This document shows positions 1 through 6,239 of a stretch of 6,307 bases of DNA, one piece after another. Within the stretch, counting starts at the first letter, position 1; each line of letters opens with the position of its first letter. Both the position numbers and the translations under genes were made by a program. Source of the stretch: CAZJHX01 sp964545715 (GTDB taxonomy: Bacteria > Myxococcota_A > UBA9042 > GCA-2863065); contig CAZJHX010000281.1 of assembly GCA_964545715.1 (NCBI GenBank), forward strand, positions 1 to 6,307, read 5' to 3'. Under the pieces are notes generated by a model. The model searched no databases. It was not told the DNA's origin and saw only the letters and a list, made by a program, of their open reading frames with translations.

Positions 1-310
1 CCTCCACGATCAGGTGCAGGTGGTTGCTCATGACGCTCCAGTCGGTGATGCGCACGCCGAAGCGGGCGCAGGCGGTGGCGAGCGCGCGACGAATGACGCG
101 AAAGGTCCGTGCGCGCCGCAGCGAGGGCAGCCCGGCGGCCAGGCGCATGGTGACGTGCAGCGGTGCGTGGTCCACAACGTCCGGCCGGATGACATGCGCC
201 GTGCGCCGGCGAACGCCCGGTTGCCGCTTGCGACCGGCGCCTTTTCGCGCCCCACCCCAGGACTTGAAGTCGAGGGTGAGCTGCCGCTTGTGGGATGAGG
301 TGCGTGACAT
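1..310 (-). CDS. IS200/RAYT-like HUH transposase, N-terminal part (runs off window)
   Basis: The minus strand reads open from ATG at 308-310 to the window edge, giving 103 codons without a stop. Near the N terminus is a basic GARKGAGRK segment (residues 20-28), typical of the REP-associated tyrosine transposase branch of the IS200/IS605 (Y1_Tnp) family. The visible part ends in SNHLHLIVE, where H97-L98-H99 is the HUH metal-binding motif of single-strand DNA transposases. The catalytic tyrosine lies further downstream and is outside the window. Family members nick and rejoin single-stranded DNA; RAYT members act on REP palindromes and are usually single-copy domesticated genes. No REP-type hairpin is evident in the flank that is visible. 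Whether the gene is intact cannot be judged. The start is the first ATG giving the expected N terminus; no strong ribosome site precedes it. Confidence 0.88.
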   Translation of the reverse strand, partial: MSRTSSHKRQLTLDFKSWGGARKGAGRKRQPGVRRRTAHVIRPDVVDHAPLHVTMRLAAGLPSLRRARTFRVIRRALATACARFGVRITDWSVMSNHLHLIVE

Positions 311-323
311 CTTGATTAGGCAG

Positions 324-352
324 ATATTAGTACAAGCCGCCCAGGGATTCAA
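324..352 (-). promoter_or_regulatory. possible sigma70-type promoter for the transposase gene
   Basis: On the minus strand TTGAAT (352-347) and TAATAT (329-324) are separated by 17 bases, each matching four of six consensus positions. Transcription would start near 317, only about seven bases before the ATG at 310, so the message would be nearly leaderless. The stretch is AT-richer than its surroundings, which helps the case, but such matches also occur by chance. Confidence 0.3.
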
Positions 353-579
353 ACCTTGTTTCTGCGGATGTGCTGTCGTGGGATGGCCCGTCAACCCGGC
401 CCTAAGCCGTACATCTGGACGCCGCAGCGGTAGCGGAGAGCCGCCGGCTTGGAGCGGATAGAGGGTAGCACCGTGTCGATCACCGTCAGCCGAACGACCG
501 CACGCGGCGAAGAGAGGGCTTGGCTGGAAAAGCGCTAAAGACGAGCCTAGGGAGAACGAGAAATTTCTGGAGGCGAGGT

Positions 580-1050
580 CTAGTAGGGTCCGTCCTGCAT
601 GACCGGGCCCTGGCCCTCTTTGGGCTTGATCACGGCGTCGGTTTTGCCGCGCTTGGGGTCAAAGGCGCGGATGTGGGCGACCACGCTCTTGAGCTCCACC
701 ATCGAGAAGCGGAAGCCCGGCATCTTCATGCCTCGTCCGGCCGTGACGATGCCCGATAGCTCGGAGTCGCTCCACTTTCGCTGCCAGCCGGGGTCGGCGA
801 AGTTTCCGCGGTCGGTATTGCCGCGTCCTTTGCCGTCCAGGCCGTGGCAGGTGACGCACGCCTGGGTGTAGACCTTGCTGCCCAGCTGCGGGTCGGCCTC
901 GACACGTGCATTCTCGCCGATAAAGCCGTCGCAGTCGCCATCCGCTGGAAAGCACTTGGACACCGTGGTGGTCGGGAGGTCCGTGCAACCCGAGAGCAGT
1001 GCGCCGATGAGTAATATTTGAGTGAGCCGAGCCAGCATCGCGGCGGACAT
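580..1050 (-). CDS. mono-haem c-type cytochrome lipoprotein
   Basis: The product is 156 residues from ATG 1048-1050. It starts with a hydrophobic signal and a lipobox, LLSGC (Cys22), so the protein should be exported and lipid-anchored. Haem would be attached at CVTCH (residues 65-69). Downstream, GRGMKMPGF (about 106-113) supplies the methionine axial ligand (Met108 or Met110), and a C-terminal helix SMVELKSVVAHIRAF completes a class I cytochrome c fold. The family carries single electrons in the periplasm; the partner here is unknown. Between signal and haem domain is a Cys- and Asp-rich stretch, SKCFPADGDCDGF, of unclear role. The open frame extends upstream to 1290 but that part is antisense to the pilin gene, so I start at 1050; Met at 1038 is an alternative, and neither has a clear ribosome site. 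The gene is divergent from the pilin with about 70 bases between. Confidence 0.85.
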   Translation of the reverse strand: MSAAMLARLTQILLIGALLSGCTDLPTTTVSKCFPADGDCDGFIGENARVEADPQLGSKVYTQACVTCHGLDGKGRGNTDRGNFADPGWQRKWSDSELSGIVTAGRGMKMPGFRFSMVELKSVVAHIRAFDPKRGKTDAVIKPKEGQGPVMQDGPY

Positions 1051-1108
1051 TACCAGAAAACTCGGAAAGGTGGACGAGTTTGGTAACGCAGGGACCGTGG
1101 TGTAAAAC

Positions 1109-1114
1109 GAAGGG
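1109..1114 (+). promoter_or_regulatory. ribosome binding site favouring the pilin start at 1121
   Basis: GAAGGG sits six bases before ATG 1121 but directly abuts ATG 1115. The spacing therefore favours 1121, which gives the short basic leader MPPRRRGG typical of class III prepilin signals. Confidence 0.6.
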
Positions 1115-1120
1115 ATGGGC

Positions 1121-1696
1121 ATGCCCCCCCGACGCCGCGGCGGTTTTACGCTGATCGAGTTGATGATCGTTGTCGCGATCCTGGCAATCCTGGCCACCGT
1201 GGCCGTACCCGCGTTCATCAAGTACATGCGCCGGGCTAAGACCACCGAGGCGATCGACCAGCTGGACAAGGTGCATAAGTCCGCCTCCACCTACTACTCG
1301 CGCGGCAAGGTGGCGCGGCAGTCCGGGTAGCCCGTGCAATGTCGCTTTCCGTCGACTCAGGCCATCACGCCGGACGTCACGGCCAAGAAATGCTGCGGCG
1401 GGGCGCTGGACACCGACAAGGACGACAGGTGCGACGTCGACACGTCCAGGTGGGATACCCCGCAGTGGTCTGCGCTGAACTTCCAGATGAACGACCAGCA
1501 CTACTTCGGCTACTCGTTTGTCAGCACCGGCGCGCTGGCTGCCGCCCGGTACACGGCGCGGGCCAACGCGGATCTCGACTGCGACACGGTGCACTCGACG
1601 TTTGAGCGCTATGGGTACGGCAGCCCGGACGCCAGCTTCGGCGACTGCTCGATGAACCAGGCGTCCGCGATCTACATGAACCTCGAGACCGAGTAG
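1121..1696 (+). pseudogene. type IV pilin-like prepilin, interrupted by in-frame TAG at 1328-1330
   Basis: The N terminus is a class III prepilin signal: a basic leader ending RRRGG, then FTLIELMIVVAILAI, with cleavage by prepilin peptidase expected between Gly and Phe and Glu5 of the mature form present. A hydrophobic helix and an amphipathic helix follow, to KVARQSG. TAG at 1328-1330 then stops the frame, giving a 61-residue mature product. The same frame resumes immediately with PVQCRFPSTQAITPD and continues to TAG 1694-1696, with six cysteines (CC pair, RCDVD, DCDT, DCSM and QCRF) and a Trp- and Tyr-rich globular domain, as in long pilins of Myxococcota. LDTDKDDRCDVD resembles an Asp-rich calcium loop. 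Without the stop the protein would be 191 residues, a usual pilin length. I infer a single-base nonsense change or a sequencing error. A short pilin plus a separate fragment from GTG 1334 is possible, but that fragment has no signal peptide and no good ribosome site. Confidence 0.8.
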
Positions 1697-1700
1697 GGTC

Positions 1701-1719
1701 AGTCCCCTGCCAGGGGACT
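1701..1719. terminator. perfect palindrome between convergent genes, candidate bidirectional terminator
   Basis: AGTCCCCTG and CAGGGGACT are perfect inverse copies around a single C. In RNA this would give an eight-base-pair stem with a three-base loop. It lies between the pilin stop (1694-1696) and the stop of the opposing lipoprotein gene (1718-1720), and overlaps the latter. Neither side has a run of T, so it is not a canonical intrinsic terminator, though position and symmetry suit transcription ending or mRNA 3' end protection for both genes. Confidence 0.5.
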
Positions 1720-3172
1720 ACTCCAGCTCCAGGTCGCCGTCGATCTTGCGCGGGTCTTCGCCTACCCAGACCGTGCGCACCATGTCGACCAGAAACACCG
1801 GATCCATGCCCAGGGGGGTCTTGGGATCCAGCGGCCTCGCCTCCAACACGACCAGCACCTCACGCCCGCGCTGGCCGTCCACACGGATGTTCAGATGCAC
1901 CCAGGGGGTGGTGAAATACTCGCCGTCCGGCGTCTCGATCTTGCTCTTCGGCAGGTCGGTCGGGCCGCACTCCACGTTCCACAACAGCCCGTCGATGTGC
2001 GCCATGACGTAGCGCAGGCACGGCGTGGGCGTGTCGCGGGTGCGGGCGGTCTTCAGCACGCGCACCTGCAGGTACTCCGCGTCGGCCGGCACGCGCAGCC
2101 GGGTGACCAGAGCGCTGGAGTAGCGGCTGCCCGAGCGCGGCGGTATCAGCTTCAAGAAGCGGCCTCTGAAGGGCTTGATCTTGCCCAGATGGCTGTCCAC
2201 GAGCTCCGCTTCGCCCTGCAGCCGAAACTCGGGCTTTGCGTCGCGCGCCTTGTCGAAGTCGTGCCCGACCTGGTTCATCAGCGGCGGATAGTCCTTGGTG
2301 TTGATGACCGTGACCTCGGGCTTGGCAAGCGTGTTGCCGACCAGGTCCTCGAAGCCCACGCCGACCGCCAGCGTCAGCCGCTCGTTGAAGGGCAGCAGGT
2401 CGTTGGTCTCAACCCGCAGGTGCGTGGTGTAGTTGTCGATGTCCGTGGGCCGGATCTGGACCCGAATCTTCATCTTCTTGCCTTCCTTGTTGCGCAGGAA
2501 GACCCGGTCCTGGATGTCCTTGGCGGTCACCGGCTCGTCGAAGTAGACGTCGAAGGCGCCGCTGACCAGACCGCGCGCCGGCGGCACCACCGTCACCTCG
2601 GGCGGCTGGTTGTCCGGGATGGCGGTCCACTCACCGAAGAAGTCCCCACTGAACCTCGTGTCGCCGTGCGTGATTCCGAAGCTGCCCGAGACCTCGGCGT
2701 TGAACTCGCCGTCGATCACGCCGTCCTCCACCGACCCGCGCTTGGGCTTGAGCCGCATCGACGCCACGTTGACCTCAAAGATGGTCCCGTCGTCTTTGAC
2801 CAGTCGCAAAAGGTGCGCCGGCACCCGGACATAGATGTGATCGGACCGCACGCGGACGCGCTTGTAGCTGCTCTCCCCGTAGCTGGCCGCCGGCGCGGTG
2901 ACCCCGAGCCGCAGCACGTGCTTCAGCGTTTCGTGTGTGTACAGCAAGATCTTGTTGTGATTGATGAAATGCTTGAACTCGCGCTTGGCTTCTTTGCCGC
3001 CGAGCACCTTGTCCAGCTTCACGCTGTTCAGCTCCAGCCGAAACAGACGCCCCTTCTCGAGCGACAGGTTGACGAGCTTGTCGCCGGTCGTCGCGGAGGG
3101 CTTGTCATCAGGACATCCGCTCCACGCCAGAAGGGCGCAAACAAGCGAAGTCATTGGGATGATGCGCCTCAT
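1718..3172 (-). CDS. lipoprotein with bacterial Ig-like (SbsA/Big_5 type) domain, function unknown
   Basis: The product is 484 residues from ATG 3170-3172. A signal peptide (MRRIIPMTSLVCALLAWSGC) ends in a lipobox-like WSGC with Cys20 as the likely lipidated residue; Trp at -3 is atypical. The mature part begins with a polar PDDKPSATTG linker. About residues 190-285 resemble the SbsA Ig-like/Big_5 fold: NQPPEVTVVPPARG, then FDVYFDEPVTAKDI, ending FEDLVGNTLAKP, which matches the family's terminal DxxGN turn. The regions on either side (about 30-185 and 290-484) look beta-rich and I do not recognise them. Such proteins are usually surface or periplasmic; no catalytic motif is visible. The frame opens upstream at 3190, but the ribosome site at 3178-3184 points to 3172. 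The gene is convergent with the pilin and divergent from the aldehyde dehydrogenase. Confidence 0.8.
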   Translation of the reverse strand: MRRIIPMTSLVCALLAWSGCPDDKPSATTGDKLVNLSLEKGRLFRLELNSVKLDKVLGGKEAKREFKHFINHNKILLYTHETLKHVLRLGVTAPAASYGESSYKRVRVRSDHIYVRVPAHLLRLVKDDGTIFEVNVASMRLKPKRGSVEDGVIDGEFNAEVSGSFGITHGDTRFSGDFFGEWTAIPDNQPPEVTVVPPARGLVSGAFDVYFDEPVTAKDIQDRVFLRNKEGKKMKIRVQIRPTDIDNYTTHLRVETNDLLPFNERLTLAVGVGFEDLVGNTLAKPEVTVINTKDYPPLMNQVGHDFDKARDAKPEFRLQGEAELVDSHLGKIKPFRGRFLKLIPPRSGSRYSSALVTRLRVPADAEYLQVRVLKTARTRDTPTPCLRYVMAHIDGLLWNVECGPTDLPKSKIETPDGEYFTTPWVHLNIRVDGQRGREVLVVLEARPLDPKTPLGMDPVFLVDMVRTVWVGEDPRKIDGDLELE

Positions 3173-3177
3173 CACAG

Positions 3178-3184
3178 CCCCCTC
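3178..3184 (-). promoter_or_regulatory. ribosome binding site setting the lipoprotein start at 3172
   Basis: The minus strand reads GAGGGGG five bases before ATG 3172. The alternative ATG at 3190 has no such site and would put six extra residues before a signal peptide that is complete without them. Confidence 0.65.
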
Positions 3185-3189
3185 ACGCA

Positions 3190-3218
3190 TTGACGTAACG
3201 CGTGATCTAAACTATTGT
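3190..3218 (+). promoter_or_regulatory. sigma70-type promoter for the aldehyde dehydrogenase operon
   Basis: TTGACG (3190-3195, five of six consensus positions) and TATTGT (3213-3218, four of six) are separated by exactly 17 bases. The predicted transcript would start near 3225 and carry a leader of about 35 bases before ATG 3260. It lies in the divergent gap just upstream of the lipoprotein start, so the two transcription units may influence one another. Confidence 0.55.
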
Positions 3219-3259
3219 CATCACCCACAAACGGGCCTCCCAGGAGCCGCATCTTACCC

Positions 3260-4789
3260 ATGTCTCGCCCCTCGCTCAAAACGACCAACGCCGGCGCGTC
3301 TTCGCTGATCGAGAGCACCAATCCGGCGACCGGCGAGCTGCTCGGTACCGTGACCCCCGCGACCGCCGTCGATGTACGGGATGCCGTTGAGCGCGCCCGT
3401 CGCGCACAAGCACGTTGGGGCGCCCTGAACCCAAAAGAGCGCGGAAAGCGCCTGGGTCCGCTGCGCGCCCTGTTGGCCAAACGCGCCGACGAGCTGGCAG
3501 CCAGCATCACGGCCGAAAACGGCAAGACGCGCACCGAGTCCGTGGTCATGGAGGTCATGGGCCTGGCCGACCTGATCGCGTATTTCTCCAAGCGCGCCCA
3601 CAAGATTCTGGCGCCTGAACCGATCCCGCTGCATCTGCTCAAACATCGTCGCTCCTATCTTCACTACGTACCGAGGGGGGTGATCGGGATCATCTCTCCG
3701 TGGAATTTTCCGTTTGTTATTCCGCTGGGCGAGGCCGTGATGGCGCTGCTGGCCGGCAACGCCGTGGTTATCAAGCCCAGCGAGGTGACGCCGCTCATCG
3801 CTAATACAGCGCGGTCGCTCGTGATCGAGTCGGGCATCGACGCGGACCTGGTTCAGGTGGTGCACGGGCGCGGCGATGTCGGGGCGGCGCTGATCGACTC
3901 CGGCGTCGACATGATCTGCTTCACGGGCTCCGTCAACACGGGCCGGCGGGTCGCCGCGGCGTGCGGTGAGCGCCTGATCCCCTCCATTCTCGAGCTGGGC
4001 GGTAAAGCGCCCGCTGTCGTTTGCGCCGATGCCGACCTGGACCGCACCGCTCAGGCGCTGGTGTGGGGCGCGTTTGCCAACAGCGGTCAGGTCTGCGCCA
4101 GCGTCGAGCGCGTCTATGCCGCCGACGCTATTCACGACCGGCTGGTTGACAAGGTCGTCGAGCTGACCGGCCGGCTGCGCCAGGGCGACCCGACCTCCGA
4201 CACCACGGATGTGGGCGCCATCTGCTTCCCGCGCCAGCTCGACGTGGCCAAAGAGCTGCTGGACGACGCGGTGGACAAAGGCGCCGCGGTGCTGACCGGC
4301 GGCCGCGCCAAGGCCGGCAGGGGCATGTTCTTCGAGCCCACGGTCATCTCCGGCGCCACACAGGACATGAAGTGCATGCGCGAGGAGAGCTTCGCGCCGC
4401 TGATGCCGATCATGAAGGTCTCCAGCGAGGACGAGGCCGTCCGGCTGGCCAACGACTCGAATCTGGGGCTGCTGGCGTACGTCTTCACAAAAAACCGGGA
4501 GAAGGGTCGGCAGCTGGCCGAGCGGATCGAGGCCGGTACCGTCATGGTCAACGATGTTCTGGTGACGTACGGCGCGCCCGAGACGCCATGGATGGGCGTC
4601 AAAGACAGCGGCATGGGTCGCGTCCACTCCGCGGAGGGCCTGCGCTCGCTCTGCCAGGCGCGGCACGTCAACCACGATCATCTGTTCACGCCGCCGCGCG
4701 AGCTGTGGTGGTATCCGTACACGTCGGGCGCCTACAAGCGTGCCGTGGGTGCGCTTCGACTGCTGTTCGGCGGTCGCGGACGGGGCTGA
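3260..4789 (+). CDS. NAD(P)-dependent aldehyde dehydrogenase
   Basis: This 509-residue protein belongs to the aldehyde dehydrogenase superfamily, which oxidises aldehydes to carboxylates with NAD(P). All core residues are visible: Asn149 in PWNF, Lys172 in IKPSE, the FTGS turn of the nucleotide fold (221-224), general-base Glu245 in LELGG, nucleophile Cys279 in SGQVCASVE, and Glu376 with Phe378 in EESFAP. The last motif has Ala where most members have Gly (EExFGP). The sequence resembles succinate-semialdehyde dehydrogenase-like enzymes, but substrate cannot be read from sequence. After the catalytic core comes a WWYPY segment and a basic, amphipathic tail (about 489-509) that could touch the membrane. 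ATG 3260 is chosen because homology begins soon after it; an AGGAG at 3242-3246 lies rather far upstream (13 bases), and a TTG at 3215 has no ribosome site. The next gene begins four bases after the stop, indicating an operon. Confidence 0.93.
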   Translation: MSRPSLKTTNAGASSLIESTNPATGELLGTVTPATAVDVRDAVERARRAQARWGALNPKERGKRLGPLRALLAKRADELAASITAENGKTRTESVVMEVMGLADLIAYFSKRAHKILAPEPIPLHLLKHRRSYLHYVPRGVIGIISPWNFPFVIPLGEAVMALLAGNAVVIKPSEVTPLIANTARSLVIESGIDADLVQVVHGRGDVGAALIDSGVDMICFTGSVNTGRRVAAACGERLIPSILELGGKAPAVVCADADLDRTAQALVWGAFANSGQVCASVERVYAADAIHDRLVDKVVELTGRLRQGDPTSDTTDVGAICFPRQLDVAKELLDDAVDKGAAVLTGGRAKAGRGMFFEPTVISGATQDMKCMREESFAPLMPIMKVSSEDEAVRLANDSNLGLLAYVFTKNREKGRQLAERIEAGTVMVNDVLVTYGAPETPWMGVKDSGMGRVHSAEGLRSLCQARHVNHDHLFTPPRELWWYPYTSGAYKRAVGALRLLFGGRGRG

Positions 4790-4793
4790 CCGC

Positions 4794-6239
4794 TTGGCCA
4801 ACGCGTACCTTTGCCCTCACTGCGAGGCGCGAAACCGATTTAATCCGGCCGACACCCAAGACGGTGTTGTGCGCTGCGGCGCCTGCTCCAAGGCGTTCAT
4901 GCTGCCGGATCACGCGCCCCCCGATGAGCCCGGTGATCTGGACACCGCCATCGTGGACACGCGGCTGGACGGAGATGAGGTTCGTCCCGAGCGCCCCGAC
5001 CACGTGGCCGGGTCCAATGTGCCGACGCTGCTGGTGTACGACCGGGCGCCGTCGGCGCGGGTGGGCAGCGAGACGCCGACGCTGATCGTGACCGAGACTG
5101 TGACGGACGCCGTCGCCGTCGATCCATCGCCCAGCAAAGAGCTCAAGCCGCCGCCGGTCTCTGAGGCGGATACGCAGCCGAATCATCAGGTTGAGGCGTC
5201 GCGCCGTCCGACCGTGCTGGCGATCGACGCGATCGACCCGTCCCAGCGCAGGACGCTGGCGGAGGCGGCTACCGTCAAGCCCGGGTCTGCTCCGCCGGCG
5301 GCCGTTCTGCGTGCGGCGGAGAGCCAGCGCTCGTCGGCTCGCACGCAGCGCACCGATCCGCCGCCCGACTTTGTGGCGCGCCTGGAAGAGAAGCCGCCCG
5401 AGCCGGTGCTGGCCGGCACGCAGCCTACGGTCGACACGTCGCCCGATCCGATGCGCATCGCCGCTTATGGGGCTGCGGCCCTTCTGCTGCTCGCGGTTGT
5501 GTCCGGCTCGTTTTACTTTGCTCAGAGCACCACCGAGAGCCGATCCGAAGCACAGCTGATGCAGTGGTCGGTGGAGCAGGGCGCCGTCCGGTCCAAGGCG
5601 GTGGCATCGGCGATCCGGTCATCCATGTTGGCGTCGCGGCCCGATCTCGCCCGACGCTTTGTACGGGATGTCGCGGGCAGCGGCGTGGAGGTTGTTCGCG
5701 CGGACGGCTCCAAGGCGTTCGTGGATGGCGACTGGAGCTCGTATCAGACGGCGCTGCGCACGGGATGCGACGAGGCGGCGCTCGATGCTCAGTCCAAGCG
5801 GGCCCAGGCGGTGGCGCGGACCTGGATGGCCGGGGCGGACCCGAGGCTCGCGGGTCTGGGGGCCAATCCGTGCGCGACCGGGGAGACGCTGCCGTCCGCT
5901 GTGCCGCCGGTCGACGAGTCGCTGGCCGCGCGCTTGAAAGAGCACGCCGGCTCCGGCGGCACGGGCATGAGCTGGGTCGAGGGTGAGGCAGGCGCCCGCG
6001 TGCAGGTGGTCGCGCGGCCGATCATGCCGTCCGAAAAGTGCGCCGGCTGCCACGCGCAAGCCGCGGATGGAGACAATCTCGGCTTTGTGGTGGTGCGCGC
6101 GGACCTCTCCGCGATGGACAAAACGCTGACAGACAACCGCAGTACGCTGCGACTGACCTCTGGATTTGCAGGGCTGCTCGCCCTTGTCGTATTTTTCGCT
6201 GTGCTTCGATTCGTGGGCCGCAGGAGGGAGGCGACTTGA
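4794..6239 (+). CDS. zinc-ribbon membrane protein with periplasmic haem c (Tll0287/DUF3365-like) sensor domain
   Basis: From the TTG at 4794 the product is 481 residues. It opens with an MJ0042-type zinc ribbon, CPHC (7-10) and CGAC (28-31). Then comes a long Pro-, Ala- and Thr-rich cytoplasmic linker (about 40-220) with repeated short motifs PTLLVYD, PTLIVTE and PTVLAID. Membrane helices lie at about 222-242 and 455-473 and enclose a roughly 210-residue periplasmic domain. Near that domain's end, ARPIMPSEKCAGCH carries a single CXXCH haem site (416-420), placed as in Tll0287/DUF3365-type haem sensors, followed by GFVVVRADLSAMDKTL leading into the second helix. Two further periplasmic cysteines (325, 360) could form a disulphide. 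There is no HAMP, kinase, methyl-accepting or cyclase region; the protein ends ten residues after helix two. TTG 4794 starts the protein as a zinc ribbon usually starts; GTG 4740 or 4749 would overlap the dehydrogenase. A redox or ligand sensor role is inference. Confidence 0.8.
   Translation: MANAYLCPHCEARNRFNPADTQDGVVRCGACSKAFMLPDHAPPDEPGDLDTAIVDTRLDGDEVRPERPDHVAGSNVPTLLVYDRAPSARVGSETPTLIVTETVTDAVAVDPSPSKELKPPPVSEADTQPNHQVEASRRPTVLAIDAIDPSQRRTLAEAATVKPGSAPPAAVLRAAESQRSSARTQRTDPPPDFVARLEEKPPEPVLAGTQPTVDTSPDPMRIAAYGAAALLLLAVVSGSFYFAQSTTESRSEAQLMQWSVEQGAVRSKAVASAIRSSMLASRPDLARRFVRDVAGSGVEVVRADGSKAFVDGDWSSYQTALRTGCDEAALDAQSKRAQAVARTWMAGADPRLAGLGANPCATGETLPSAVPPVDESLAARLKEHAGSGGTGMSWVEGEAGARVQVVARPIMPSEKCAGCHAQAADGDNLGFVVVRADLSAMDKTLTDNRSTLRLTSGFAGLLALVVFFAVLRFVGRRREAT
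6222..6227 (+). promoter_or_regulatory. strong ribosome binding site for the downstream TTG-start gene
   Basis: AGGAGG, a full match to the anti-Shine-Dalgarno core, ends eight bases before TTG 6236. It is the strongest ribosome site in the window and is the main reason for calling a gene from so short a visible segment. It lies inside the last codons of the haem protein gene. Confidence 0.7.

Noticed and set aside
340..357. tRNA T-arm-like sequence on the minus strand (GGTTTGAATCC)
   Set aside because: The position expected to be C56 is T, the stem has a mismatch, and no matching acceptor or anticodon arm lies at the right distances.
394..450. GC-rich inverted repeats that might be REP elements near the transposase
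   Set aside because: Only short, imperfect CCGC/GCGG pairings are present, without a convincing stem or a second copy.
559..568. 10-bp palindrome AGAAATTTCT downstream of the cytochrome
   Set aside because: It is too short to form a stable RNA hairpin and has no T tract in the right direction; no terminator or other feature could be supported in 311-579.
1080..1108. Promoter-like TTGGTA and TAAAAC, 17 bases apart, before the pilin
   Set aside because: Transcription would begin at about 1115, downstream of the ribosome site that the chosen start needs, so the match is probably chance. No sigma54-type GG/GC pair at the right spacing was found either.
1328..1330. Pyrrolysine or other recoding of TAG
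   Set aside because: TAG is used as the terminal stop in three genes of the window, and a pilin is not a known pyrrolysine protein.
1895..3193. 432-codon open frame antisense to the Ig-like lipoprotein
   Set aside because: The minus-strand protein has a signal peptide, ribosome site and Ig-like motif; the plus-strand product is His- and Arg-rich low-complexity sequence.
4740..4793. GTG starts at 4740 or 4749 for the haem protein
   Set aside because: They would overlap the dehydrogenase by 40-50 bases and add a non-conserved-looking N terminus before a zinc ribbon that normally sits at the very start.
3254..4801. 515-codon open frame antisense to the aldehyde dehydrogenase
   Set aside because: It is a by-product of GC-rich codon use: the opposite strand encodes an enzyme with every catalytic motif, and the antisense product has no recognisable domain.
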